DNA of 64,000 nt from Azospirillum picis. Its GTDB lineage: Bacteria; Pseudomonadota; Alphaproteobacteria; Azospirillales; Azospirillaceae. Positions 51,209 to 59,802 of the stretch are shown here, one piece after another (position 1 is the stretch's first letter; every line of letters starts with the position of its first letter). The notes beneath the pieces are model-generated. The model had not been told where the DNA came from. It ran no database searches and saw only the letters and a list, made by a program, of their open reading frames with translations. The position numbers were made by a program, and so were the translations under genes. Where the stretch lies: the NCBI RefSeq assembly GCF_017876115.1, contig NZ_JAGINO010000001.1, positions 372,001-436,000 on the forward strand, written 5' to 3'.

Positions 51209-52105
51209 ATGAGCAAGTCTGGCAAGATCGGCGGCCCCTTCGTCGCGATCGTCACCCCCTTCGACCGCGATGAGCGCGTCGAAATCGCAGCGCTGCGACG
51301 GCAGGTGAAGCGGCAGGCGTCCGCCGGCAACGGCATCTTCTGCGCCGGCACCAACGGCGAGTTCTACGCCCTGTCCTTCGAGGAGAAGCTGGCGGTGGCG
51401 GAGACCTGCGTCGAGGCGGCCGCCGGCAAGGTGCCGGTGCTGGCCCATATCGGCGAGATCTCCACCCATCAGACCATCGCGCTGGGCAGGGCGGTCGAGC
51501 GGCTGGGCGTCAAGGCGGTCTCCGCCATCACCCCGTCCTTCATCGCCTGCTCGCAAGCCGAGCTGGTCGCGCATTACCGCCGCGTCGCCGACGCGCTGAC
51601 GGTGCCGGTCTATCTCTACAACATCCCGGCCCGCACCGGGAACACGCTGGAACCGCAGACCGCCCGCATCCTGGCCGACCACCCGAACATCATCGGCATC
51701 AAGGACAGCGCCGGCTCGCAGGAGAGCCTGGACGGCTTCCTCGCCGTCGCCCGCGACCGCGACGACTTCGACGTGCTGGTCGGCCCGGATTCGCTGGTGC
51801 TGCACGGCCTGCGCAACGGTGCGGCCGGCTGCATCTCCGGCCTCGGCAACATCGCGCCGCTCACCCTCAACGGCATCCATTCGGCCTTCGTCGCCGGCGA
51901 CGACGCCGCGGCCGACGCCCACCAGACCCATTTCAGCACGCTCCGCAAGGAGCTGTACGCGCTGGGCTTCCCGCCGGCGATGGTCAAGCGCGCGCTCTGC
52001 CGCGCCATGCCGGAGGTCGGCCTCAGCCGCGCCCCGGTGCTGATCGCCGACGAGGTCGACGCCCAGGTCGGCGCGATCGCCGCCCGCTACGCCGAGGCGG
52101 TGTGA
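51209..52105 (+). CDS. DapA/NanA-family class I aldolase or dehydratase
   Basis: A 298-residue enzyme of the dihydrodipicolinate synthase/N-acetylneuraminate lyase superfamily, which forms a Schiff base with a pyruvate-type keto acid. The carboxylate-binding GTNGEFYALSFEEK is at about residues 46-59, the proton-relay Tyr137 in YLYNIPARTG, and the Schiff-base Lys165 in IIGIKDSAG. Members include dehydratases and aldolases for sugar acids. A lysine-pathway role is unlikely because of the catabolic neighbours. Whether it splits or dehydrates its substrate cannot be told from sequence. It is the last gene before a perfect hairpin (52142-52170). Confidence 0.9.
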   Translation: MSKSGKIGGPFVAIVTPFDRDERVEIAALRRQVKRQASAGNGIFCAGTNGEFYALSFEEKLAVAETCVEAAAGKVPVLAHIGEISTHQTIALGRAVERLGVKAVSAITPSFIACSQAELVAHYRRVADALTVPVYLYNIPARTGNTLEPQTARILADHPNIIGIKDSAGSQESLDGFLAVARDRDDFDVLVGPDSLVLHGLRNGAAGCISGLGNIAPLTLNGIHSAFVAGDDAAADAHQTHFSTLRKELYALGFPPAMVKRALCRAMPEVGLSRAPVLIADEVDAQVGAIAARYAEAV

Positions 52106-52141
52106 GGCCGGCCCGCACACCCATTCCCTGCGCCATGCCCT

Positions 52142-52170
52142 GCGGGGCGCCCCGCAAGCCGGCGCCCCGC
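52142..52170 (+). terminator. Intercistronic hairpin before the sodium symporter gene
   Basis: A perfect 10-bp stem, GCGGGGCGCC (52142-52151) with GGCGCCCCGC (52161-52170), and a nine-base loop, 37 bases after the DapA-like stop. No T-run follows; likely a partial terminator or RNA-stabilising structure. Confidence 0.5.
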
Positions 52171-52221
52171 CCCTGAACAATACCGAAGGCGGAGACATCC
52201 GCCCGTTAGGGAGACCCGTCC

Positions 52222-53637
52222 ATGAACCATTTCACCAGTGGAGAAAGTGCGCTCATCCTGGGGATCGTCGTCCTCTACATCCTCTTCACCTCCTGGCTGA
52301 CGGTGCGGCTGCGCAGCCGCAACAACGGCGAGTTCATGAACGCCGCGCGGTCGATGCCGGCGGCGGTCGTCGGCGTGCTGCTGATGTCCGAGTTCATCGG
52401 CGCCAAATCCACCGTCGGCACGGCGCAGGAAGCCTTCAGCTCCGGCATGGCGTCGGCCTGGTCGGTGCTGGGCGCCTCGATCGGCTTCCTGCTGTTCGGG
52501 CTGTTCTTCGCCAAGCGCATCTACGGCTCGGGCGAATACACCATCTCCGCCGCCATCGCGAAATACTACGGCACCTCCACCATGCGGACGGTGTCGATCA
52601 TCATGATGTACGCGCTGCTGCTGGTGAATGTCGGTAACTACGTCAGCGGCGCCGCCGCCCTGTCCACCGTCATGAACCTCAACCTGACCTGGGCGATGGT
52701 CATCATCGCGGTGGTCAGCACCTTCTACTACGTGTTCGGCGGGCTGAAGGGCATCGCCTACGTCACCATCCTGCACAGCGCGCTGAAGCTGCTGGGCATC
52801 GCCCTGCTGCTGGGCACCGCGCTCTCGCTCAGCGGCGGCATCGGCCCGATGGTCGAGAAGCTGCCGGCCCATTATTTCACCATCGACGGCACCATCGGCA
52901 TGCCGACGATCTTCGCCTGGGTCATCGGCACCGTCGGCGCCATCTTCTCGACCCAGTTCGTCATCCAGGCGATCTCGTCCAACCGCAGCGCCGGCGAGGC
53001 CCAGCGCTCCGCCTTCTACGCCGCCATCTTCTGCCTGCCGCTCGGCATCATGCTGGCGCTGATCGGCGTGACCGCGCATTACCTCTATCCCGACATGAAG
53101 AGCCTGTACGCGCTGCCGGTGTTCCTCGACGCCATGCACCCGCTGATGGCCGCCGTCGTCACCACCTCGCTCGTCGCCTCGGTCTTCGTCAGCGTCAGCA
53201 CGGTGGCGCTCGCCATCGCCTCGCTGGCGGTGCGCGACTTCTACGTGCCGTGGAAGAAGCCGACGCCGGAGCAGGAATTCCGCACCACGCGCATCCTGTC
53301 GCTGATCATCGGCTTCCTGCCGCTGATCTTCGTCTTCTTCGTGCCGGAAATCCTGAAGCTGTCCTTCTTCACCCGGGCGCTGCGCCTGTCGATCACGGTC
53401 GTCGCGATGATCGGCTTCTTCCTGCCGCTGTTCGCCAGCAACCTCGGCGCCACGCTGGGCCTGCTGGGCGCCACGGTCAGCACCACCGTCTGGTACGTGA
53501 TGGGCAACCCCTACGGCATCGACAACATGTATGTCGCCCTGCTGACGCCGATGCTGGTGATGGTTGTGGAGCGGCTGGTCCGCGGCCGCAGCGCCCCGGT
53601 GATGGTCGCGGCCCCGCCGCAGCCCGACATACGCTGA
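52222..53637 (+). CDS. Sodium:solute symporter (SSS family)
   Basis: A 471-residue membrane transporter with about thirteen helices of the sodium:solute symporter family (PutP/SGLT fold). Helix 1 and the following loop (FTSWLTVRLRSRNNGEFMNAAR) and the substrate/sodium region LLMSEFIGAKSTVGTAQEAFS are typical, as is FGGLKGIAYVTILHSALKLL in helix 5. It probably imports the compound that the flanking enzymes degrade. The ATG at 52222 follows AGGGAGACC. The BNR gene begins 38 bases after its stop. Confidence 0.92.
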   Translation: MNHFTSGESALILGIVVLYILFTSWLTVRLRSRNNGEFMNAARSMPAAVVGVLLMSEFIGAKSTVGTAQEAFSSGMASAWSVLGASIGFLLFGLFFAKRIYGSGEYTISAAIAKYYGTSTMRTVSIIMMYALLLVNVGNYVSGAAALSTVMNLNLTWAMVIIAVVSTFYYVFGGLKGIAYVTILHSALKLLGIALLLGTALSLSGGIGPMVEKLPAHYFTIDGTIGMPTIFAWVIGTVGAIFSTQFVIQAISSNRSAGEAQRSAFYAAIFCLPLGIMLALIGVTAHYLYPDMKSLYALPVFLDAMHPLMAAVVTTSLVASVFVSVSTVALAIASLAVRDFYVPWKKPTPEQEFRTTRILSLIIGFLPLIFVFFVPEILKLSFFTRALRLSITVVAMIGFFLPLFASNLGATLGLLGATVSTTVWYVMGNPYGIDNMYVALLTPMLVMVVERLVRGRSAPVMVAAPPQPDIR

Positions 53638-53675
53638 CCGCTTCGCCCTCCTCCCCCGTTTCGCATGTGACCGCC

Positions 53676-54893
53676 ATGACCACATCCTCGACCCTGCCCT
53701 CCACCGCCGACCGCGGGCGCATCGCGCCCGCGCAAGGGGACGCCGGGCGTCGCGACTCCTACTTGCCGTCGCCCTGCGTCCAGAACCACGCCGCCAATGT
53801 CGCCGTGCTCGGCAACGGCGACCTCGGCTGCGTCTGGTTCGGCGGCACCCAGGAAGGCATTCCCGACATCTCCATCTATTTCTCGCGCTTGGCCAAGGGC
53901 TCCGACCGCTGGACCGATCCGGTCAAGTTGTCGGACGACCCGACCCGCTCGGAACAGAACCCGGTGCTGTTCCCGGCGCCGGACGGCACGCTGTGGCTGT
54001 TCTACACCGCGCAAGTCTCCGGCAACCAGGACACCGCCGTCGTCCGCTGCCGCAGCTCCGCCGACCATGGGTGGAGCTGGGGGCCGATCCGCACCCTGTT
54101 CGAAGGCACCGGCGGCGACGGCATCTTCATCCGCCAGCCGGTGGTGGTGCTGCCGACCGGCGACTGGCTGCTGCCGACCTTCCTCTGCCACGGCACGCCG
54201 GGCGAGAAATGGGTGGGCGACAACGACACCAGCGCGGTGCGCATCTCCGGCGACCGGGGCGAAAGCTGGAGCGAGCATCCGGTGCCGGACAGCGTGGGCT
54301 GCGTCCACATGAGCGTCGTGCCGCTGCGCGACGGCACGCTGGCAGCCTTCTACCGCAGCCGCTGGGCCGACCATGTCTACCGCAGCGTCTCCACCGACAG
54401 CGGCCGGACGTGGAGCGCGCCCGTTCCGACGGAGCTGCCCAACAACAACTCCTCCATCCAGGTGACCGCGCTCGCCGACGGCCGGCTCGCCATCGTCTTC
54501 AACGAGTCCAGCGCCGAGAACGCGACCGAGCGCCGCGCCTCGCTCTATGACGAGATCGAGGACGACGTTCCGGCCGGCGGTGCCGCTGCTGTCGCCGTTG
54601 CCGCACCGCCGGCGCAGGCACCCGCCCGCAAAGCCTTCTGGGGGGCGCCGCGCGCGCCGCTGACGCTGGCCCTGTCGCAGGATGGCGGGCTGACCTGGCC
54701 GTTGCGCCGGAACCTGGAGGTCGGCGACGGCTACTGCATGACCAACAATTCCAAGGACAGCCTGAACCGGGAATTCTCCTATCCGTCGGTCACCCAGACC
54801 GCGGACGGCGACCTGCACATCGCCTTCACCTATTTCCGGCAGGCCATCAAGTACAGCCGCGTCTCGCCGGACTGGGTGGGCGGCGGCCGCTGA
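53676..54893 (+). CDS. BNR/Asp-box beta-propeller protein (sialidase-like fold)
   Basis: A 405-residue protein with four Asp-box repeats of the S-x-D-x-G-x-x-W type: SADHGWSWGP (about 126), SGDRGESWSE (about 190), STDSGRTWSA (about 238) and SQDGGLTWPL (about 333), so a six-bladed propeller of the sialidase/BNR_2 kind. The N-terminal SPCVQNHAANVAVLGNGDLG and the WFGGTQEG segment are family-typical. There is no signal peptide, so it acts in the cytosol, unlike secreted sialidases. An Ala/Pro-rich insertion lies at about 300-322. BNR-fold enzymes include hydrolases, trans-sialidases and lyases; which applies here is unknown. It sits between the sodium symporter and the FAH-type gene and likely acts on the imported compound. 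Confidence 0.85.
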   Translation: MTTSSTLPSTADRGRIAPAQGDAGRRDSYLPSPCVQNHAANVAVLGNGDLGCVWFGGTQEGIPDISIYFSRLAKGSDRWTDPVKLSDDPTRSEQNPVLFPAPDGTLWLFYTAQVSGNQDTAVVRCRSSADHGWSWGPIRTLFEGTGGDGIFIRQPVVVLPTGDWLLPTFLCHGTPGEKWVGDNDTSAVRISGDRGESWSEHPVPDSVGCVHMSVVPLRDGTLAAFYRSRWADHVYRSVSTDSGRTWSAPVPTELPNNNSSIQVTALADGRLAIVFNESSAENATERRASLYDEIEDDVPAGGAAAVAVAAPPAQAPARKAFWGAPRAPLTLALSQDGGLTWPLRRNLEVGDGYCMTNNSKDSLNREFSYPSVTQTADGDLHIAFTYFRQAIKYSRVSPDWVGGGR

Positions 54894-54900
54894 ACGGCGC

Positions 54901-54923
54901 CGGGGGCGCGGCCGCCGCCCCCG
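54901..54923 (+). terminator. Intercistronic hairpin after the BNR gene
   Basis: CGGGGGCG (54901-54908) pairs with CGCCCCCG (54916-54923) around a seven-base loop, eight bases after the BNR stop. A likely mRNA-stabilising or partial termination element. Confidence 0.45.
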
Positions 54924-54971
54924 ACCGCCCCGCTCCATCGCCACCTCCCATTGCCTTCGGGGACCCGTCCC

Positions 54972-55736
54972 ATGACCATGACCGCCGAGGCCGTTGCCGA
55001 GGCCGCCGCCGCGCTGCTCGCGGCACGGCGCGACAAGCGCCCGCTCGATATGCTGCCCGCCGCTGCGATGCCGGCCGACAAGGCCGACGCCTACGCCATC
55101 CAGACCGAGGTCGCCCGCCGCATCGGCCCGGTCACCGCCTGGAAGGTCGGCGCCTCCGGCCCCGGCGCCGAGCCGTCCAGCGCCCCCATCCATGCCGAAA
55201 CGCTGTTCTCCGGGGTCGAGACGCTGCACGCCGCGATGTTCCGGGTCATCGGCATCGAGGCGGAGATCGTCTACCGCCTGAAAAGCGACCTGCCGGCCCG
55301 TGACGAGCCCTGGACGCGGGAGGAGGTGCTGGACGCTGTCGGCTCCCTCCATCCGGCGTTCGAGATCTGCGACACCCGCTACGCCACGTACGGGTCGCTG
55401 GGTCCGCTCGCCTCGCTGGCCGACCAGGGCAACCACGGCGCTCTGGTCGTCGGCCCGGCGGCCGCCGACTGGCGCGGCATCGACCCGGTGACCCAGCCCC
55501 TGACGCTGGACATCGACGGCGAGCGCAGGATCGACGTGGTGGGCGGCAACAAGGCCGGCGACCCCATCCGCCTTCTGGCATGGCTCGCCAATGCCGGCGC
55601 CCGTCCATTCGGCGGCCTGCATGCGGGAGACACGGTGACCACCGGCTCCTGCACCGGCACCATCTTCATCGCGCCGGGCAGCCGCGCCGTCGCAGATTTC
55701 CCCGGCCTCGGCCGCATCGCGCTGACCGTCGCGTAA
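54972..55736 (+). CDS. MhpD/FAH-family hydratase or decarboxylase
   Basis: A 254-residue enzyme of the 2-keto-4-pentenoate hydratase/oxaloacrotonate decarboxylase (FAH-fold) group. Landmarks are AWKVGASGPGAEPSSAPIHA (about 56-75), the metal-binding Glu pair in GIEAEIVYRL (about 95-104), HPAFEICDTRYA and the late GDTVTTGSCTGTIFIAPG. Such enzymes hydrate or cleave keto acids with a divalent metal. In this cluster it may process a keto-acid product of the DapA-like or SDR enzymes. The ATG at 54972 follows GGGGACC; a second ATG lies six bases later. The SDR gene follows after 15 bases. Confidence 0.87.
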   Translation: MTMTAEAVAEAAAALLAARRDKRPLDMLPAAAMPADKADAYAIQTEVARRIGPVTAWKVGASGPGAEPSSAPIHAETLFSGVETLHAAMFRVIGIEAEIVYRLKSDLPARDEPWTREEVLDAVGSLHPAFEICDTRYATYGSLGPLASLADQGNHGALVVGPAAADWRGIDPVTQPLTLDIDGERRIDVVGGNKAGDPIRLLAWLANAGARPFGGLHAGDTVTTGSCTGTIFIAPGSRAVADFPGLGRIALTVA

Positions 55737-55751
55737 CAGGAGGGGGTGGAG

Positions 55752-56444
55752 ATGAGCACCGAGCTTCCCGGCCGGCGTGCGCTGGTCACCGGAGTCAGTT
55801 CGGGGATCGGCGCGGCCATCGCCGAACGGCTGCTGCAGGACGGCTGGATGGTCGAGGGGATGAGCCGCTCGGCCCCCGCGATCGACCATCCGCGGCTGCG
55901 CTTCACGCCGGCGGACCTGCTGTCGCCGGAATCCCTGGCCGGCGCGCTCGCCGGATTGCCGCCGGTCGACGCGCTGGTCCATGCCGCCGGCGTCATGCGC
56001 GTCGGCAGGCTCGGCGAGCTTGCCGCGGATGAGGCACGGACGATGTGGCGCCTGCATGTGGAGGCCGCGACGCAACTGGTCGAGCATGCGGTTCCGCGCA
56101 TGCCCGGCGGCGGCCGGGTCGTCCTGATCGGCAGCCGCACCGCCCAGGGGGCCGCCGGCCGCGGCCAGTATGCGGCGACCAAGGCGGCGATGGTCGGGCT
56201 TGCCCGCTCCTGGGCGCTGGAACTGGCGCCGCGCGGCATCACGGTGAATGTGGTGGCGCCGGGGGCGACCGACACCCCGATGCTGAAGGACCCGAACCGC
56301 ACCGGCCTGCCGCCGAAGCTTCCGCCGATCGGCCGCTTCATCAAGCCGGAGGAGGTGGCGGCGCTGACCGCCTTCCTGCTGTCCGACGCCGCGACCGCCA
56401 TCACCGGGCAGCAGATCCTGGTCTGCGGCGGCGCCTCGCTCTGA
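55752..56444 (+). CDS. Short-chain dehydrogenase (classical SDR)
   Basis: A 230-residue short-chain dehydrogenase. The NAD(P) loop ALVTGVSSGIGAAIAE is at about residues 11-26, the NAG-like motif is VHAAGV (about 76-81), the catalytic Ser lies in VVLIGSRTAQG and the Tyr/Lys pair in GQYAATKAAMVG (about 137-148), with the C-terminal FLLSDAATAITGQQILVCGG. It resembles SDRs that act on sugar acids and polyols. The ATG at 55752 has AGGAGGG at proper spacing; a GTG at 55746 is too close to it. It ends the catabolic run. Confidence 0.9.
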   Translation: MSTELPGRRALVTGVSSGIGAAIAERLLQDGWMVEGMSRSAPAIDHPRLRFTPADLLSPESLAGALAGLPPVDALVHAAGVMRVGRLGELAADEARTMWRLHVEAATQLVEHAVPRMPGGGRVVLIGSRTAQGAAGRGQYAATKAAMVGLARSWALELAPRGITVNVVAPGATDTPMLKDPNRTGLPPKLPPIGRFIKPEEVAALTAFLLSDAATAITGQQILVCGGASL

Positions 56445-56642
56445 CGCACCCTTTCGGCCCTTCCGCCCGCAGCCTGGAAGATGAGGAAAGGCGCGGGCAC
56501 GGGAGGGCGCCGGGGCGGCCTCCAAGAGCACGCCCCGTCCGCCCAGCCAATGATCCGCGTCAACCCCGGCCCACGCCGGCCGGCATGGCTGCCGCGCAGG
56601 CTCGTCGACGCTGACCGGCAGGGCCGGGCGTAGACTGTGCCC

Positions 56643-58130
56643 ATGCTGACCTTGCGACATCTGGCGATCGACACCGTCCGGGAAAGCGTCGCCTTCCTCA
56701 ACCGCCGCTGCACCGGCTACCATGTCGAGGATTTCCTCGGGCTGGGCCGGGTGGAGCTGCGCAGCGGCGGCCGTTCGCTGCTGGCGGTGCTGAACATCGT
56801 CGACGACGATGCGATCGTCCGGCTGGACGAGATCGGGCTGTCCGGCCCGGCCTTCCGCCAGTTGGCCCTGGCCGAGGGATCGCCCGTCCACCTCGTGCCC
56901 CCCACCCCGCCGGAAAGCTTCGAACTGGTGCGCGCCAAGGTCGGCGGTGCCGCCCTGACCGAGAACGAGCTGGCGGCGATCATCCGCGACGTCACCGGCC
57001 AGCGCTATTCCAAGATCGAGATCGCCGCCTTCCTGATCGCCTGCGCCAGCTTCATGACCACGGCCGAGGTGCTGGGGCTGACCCGCGCGATGATCGCCGC
57101 CGGCAGCCGGCTGTCCTGGGACGGGCCGGGGCCGGTCACCGACAAGCACTGCATCGGCGGCATTCCCGGCAACCGCACCTCGATGATCGTGGTGCCGATC
57201 GTCGCCGCCCACGGCCTGCCGATCCCCAAGACCTCCTCGCGCGCCATCACCTCGCCGGCCGGGACCGCCGACACCATGGAGGTGCTGGCGAACGTCGACG
57301 TGCCGGTGGAGCGCATGCAGGCGCTGGTGCGCGAGGCCAAGGGCTGTCTGGTCTGGGGCGGCCATGTCCGGCTGTCGCCGGCCGACGACATCCTGATCTC
57401 GGTCGAACGGCCGCTCGCCATCGACACCCGCGAGCAGCTCGTCGCCTCCATCCTGTCCAAGAAGGTGGCGGCCGGCTCCACCCACCTGCTGATCGACATC
57501 CCCGTCGGCCCCAGCGCCAAGATCCGCACTGCCGGCGAGGCGGTGCGGCTGCGCAAGCTGTTCGAGCATGTCGGCGACCGGCTCGACCTGACGCTGGAGG
57601 TGGCGATCACCGACGGCTCGCAACCGGTCGGCCGCGGCATCGGCCCGGTGCTGGAGGCGCGCGACGTCATGGCGGTGCTGCGCAGCGACCCCGCCGCTCC
57701 CGCCGACCTGAAGGACCGCGCCCTGCTGCTGGCCGGCCGCATCCTGGAGTTCGATTCGGCGGTGCGCGGCGGCGCCGGCATCCGCCGGGCGCGCGAGATC
57801 CTGGAATCGGGCGCGGCCCTCGCCGCCATGGAGCGCATCATGGCGATGCAGGGGCCGCCGCCGGCCGTGGCCCGGCTGGGATCGCTGGCCGCCGAGATCG
57901 CCGCACCGGCGGACGGGACGGTGGCGGCGCTCGACTGCTACCGCCTCGCCCGCATCGCCCGGCTGGCCGGAGCCCCCAACGACAAAGGCGCCGGCATCGA
58001 CCTGCTGCGCAAGGTCGGCGATCCGGTGCGCCGCGGCGAGCCGCTCTACCGCATCCATGCCGGCACCAACGCCGACTTCACCTTCGCGCAGGGGCTGGCG
58101 GCCGAGGACAACGGGGTGCGGGTGATGTGA
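56643..58130 (+). CDS. Thymidine/AMP phosphorylase family protein
   Basis: A 495-residue homologue of thymidine phosphorylase of the archaeal/proteobacterial AMP-phosphorylase-like group. After an N-terminal extension of about 85 residues, the phosphate- and nucleoside-binding motif KHCIGGIPGNRTSMIVVPIV and SSRAITSPAGTADTMEVLAN is at about 170-212, and the C-terminal domain ends with a lipoyl-like PVRRGEPLYRIHAG. In archaea relatives convert AMP to adenine and ribose 1,5-bisphosphate; in proteobacteria the function is not settled, but the gene is often next to an MBL-fold hydrolase, as here. The ATG at 56643 has a poor ribosome site; a GTG at 56637 is the alternative. Confidence 0.9.
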   Translation: MLTLRHLAIDTVRESVAFLNRRCTGYHVEDFLGLGRVELRSGGRSLLAVLNIVDDDAIVRLDEIGLSGPAFRQLALAEGSPVHLVPPTPPESFELVRAKVGGAALTENELAAIIRDVTGQRYSKIEIAAFLIACASFMTTAEVLGLTRAMIAAGSRLSWDGPGPVTDKHCIGGIPGNRTSMIVVPIVAAHGLPIPKTSSRAITSPAGTADTMEVLANVDVPVERMQALVREAKGCLVWGGHVRLSPADDILISVERPLAIDTREQLVASILSKKVAAGSTHLLIDIPVGPSAKIRTAGEAVRLRKLFEHVGDRLDLTLEVAITDGSQPVGRGIGPVLEARDVMAVLRSDPAAPADLKDRALLLAGRILEFDSAVRGGAGIRRAREILESGAALAAMERIMAMQGPPPAVARLGSLAAEIAAPADGTVAALDCYRLARIARLAGAPNDKGAGIDLLRKVGDPVRRGEPLYRIHAGTNADFTFAQGLAAEDNGVRVM

Positions 58131-58182
58131 ACACGCCACCTCGCTCCTGCGGGGGGCGAGGGAGAACAGGAGGAGCCGACCC

Positions 58183-59802
58183 ATGTCGCTGTCTCTGACC
58201 TTCCACGGCGCCGCCGGAACGGTGACCGGCTCCTGCTTCCGCCTGTCGACCCCGGAGGGGGACGTCCTGGTCGATTGCGGGATGTTCCAGGGGACCAAGA
58301 CGATCAGGGAGCTGAACTACCGCCCCTTCCCCTTCGATCCGGCATCGATCCGGGCGGTGCTGCTGACCCATGCCCACATCGACCATTCCGGGCTGCTGCC
58401 CAAGCTGAGCCGGCTGGGGTTCCGCGGCCGGATCCACGCCACCGGCGGCACCGTCGACCTGCTGGACTACATGCTGCCCGACAGCGGCTACATCCAGGAG
58501 GGCGAGGTGGAGCGGCTGAACCGCCGCAACCGCCAGCGCGGCCGCGCCGCCGTGCAGGCGATCTACACCCAGGACGATGCCATCCGCTGCCTGCGCCTGC
58601 TGCGCCCGGTCGAGTACCGCCGCTGGACCACGATCATCCCGGGCATGCGCGCCCGCTTCTGGCCCGCCGGCCACATCCTGGGCTCCGCCTCCATCGAGGT
58701 CGAGGCCGGAGGCGGGGCCGCGGGCGGAGCCGGCCCCACACGCATCCTGTTCTCCGGCGATCTCGGCCCCGGCGGCAAGAGCTTCCATGCCGACGCCAGC
58801 GGGCCGGAAACGCCGGACTGGATGGTGCTGGAGACCACCTACGGCGACCGCGAGCGCACCGACCTCGACGAGTCCGGCCGGCAGGCGGTGCTGCGGGCCG
58901 AGGTGGCGGCGGCGCTGGCCGGCGGCGGCGTCCTGGTCATCCCGGTCTTCGCGGTGGAACGCACGCAAGAGCTGCTCTACGACCTCGACCGGCTGTTCGA
59001 GGGCGGGCTGATGCCGCCGGTGGACATCTTCCTCGACTCGCCGCTGGCCGACGCGGTGACCGGCGTGTTCCGCCGTCATCTGGCGGATCTGGAGACCGAC
59101 GGGGATCCGTTCGGCCGCGCCAACCTGCACCACTGCCGCAGCGTGGCCGAGAGCCAGCGGCTGAACAGCTTGGCCGGCGGCGCCATCATCATGGCGGCCA
59201 GCGGCATGTGCGATGCCGGACGTGTCCGCCATCATCTGAAGAACCGCTTGTGGCGGCCGCAGGACACGGTGCTGCTGGTCGGCTATCAGGCGCCGGGCAC
59301 GCTCGGCCGCCTGCTGCGGGAGGGGGCGAAGCGCGTCCGCATCCATGGCGAGGAGATCGAGGTGCGGGCCCGCGTCCGCTCCGTCGACGTCTATTCCGGC
59401 CATGCCGACCGCTCCGCCCTGCTCGCCTGGCTTGAGGCGCGGCACGGGGTCGGGCATGGCCTGTTCCTGGTCCATGGCGAGGAGGAGGCGCGTGCCGCGA
59501 TCCGGACAGCCCTGCTGGAACGGGGATGGCCGGCGGAGCGCATCGCCCTGCCGGGGCTGGACGACCGGCTCGACCTCGCTGCGCCCCGGCCGGCGCTGCC
59601 GGCCGAACGGCACCCCCGCCTCGCCCCGGCGGCGATGGCGGCGGCGACCGCCGGCCGCGACTGGCACAACCGCTATGCGGAAGCGCTGCTGGCGCTGCGC
59701 CGCACGCTCGATGGCGCCCCCGACGACACGGCGCGCGAGCGCATCCTGGCGGGCGTGATGGGCGCGCTCGACGGCGCCCCGGTGGAAGGACCACGGCCAT
59801 GA
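58183..59802 (+). CDS. MBL-fold/beta-CASP hydrolase
   Basis: A 539-residue metallo-beta-lactamase-fold protein of the beta-CASP RNase type. Metal-binding motif HAHIDHSG is at about residues 63-70, then GHILGSASIEVE (about 164), FSGDLGPGG (about 190), the beta-CASP region (about 230-380) and the closing RMMBL motif VYSGHADRSALLAWL (about 403-417). The last 90 residues are an Ala/Arg-rich addition. Related proteins are mRNA 3'-processing or exoribonuclease-like enzymes, but the bacterial ones next to phosphorylase genes have no settled substrate. The ATG follows AGGAGG; the stop overlaps the next gene by four bases. Confidence 0.92.
   Translation: MSLSLTFHGAAGTVTGSCFRLSTPEGDVLVDCGMFQGTKTIRELNYRPFPFDPASIRAVLLTHAHIDHSGLLPKLSRLGFRGRIHATGGTVDLLDYMLPDSGYIQEGEVERLNRRNRQRGRAAVQAIYTQDDAIRCLRLLRPVEYRRWTTIIPGMRARFWPAGHILGSASIEVEAGGGAAGGAGPTRILFSGDLGPGGKSFHADASGPETPDWMVLETTYGDRERTDLDESGRQAVLRAEVAAALAGGGVLVIPVFAVERTQELLYDLDRLFEGGLMPPVDIFLDSPLADAVTGVFRRHLADLETDGDPFGRANLHHCRSVAESQRLNSLAGGAIIMAASGMCDAGRVRHHLKNRLWRPQDTVLLVGYQAPGTLGRLLREGAKRVRIHGEEIEVRARVRSVDVYSGHADRSALLAWLEARHGVGHGLFLVHGEEEARAAIRTALLERGWPAERIALPGLDDRLDLAAPRPALPAERHPRLAPAAMAAATAGRDWHNRYAEALLALRRTLDGAPDDTARERILAGVMGALDGAPVEGPRP

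Noticed and set aside
51209..54893. A sialic-acid operon (NanA-like lyase, symporter, sialidase)
   Set aside because: The lyase, SSS transporter and BNR protein could suggest it, but there is no NanK, NanE or NagA/B, the BNR protein lacks a signal peptide, and the neighbouring kinase and PdxA2 point to acid-sugar degradation.
53511..58298. A 1595-codon open frame on the minus strand
   Set aside because: It lies antisense to five well-supported genes, is rich in Arg/Gly/Ala/His and has no domain pattern; it is a by-product of GC-rich third codon positions.
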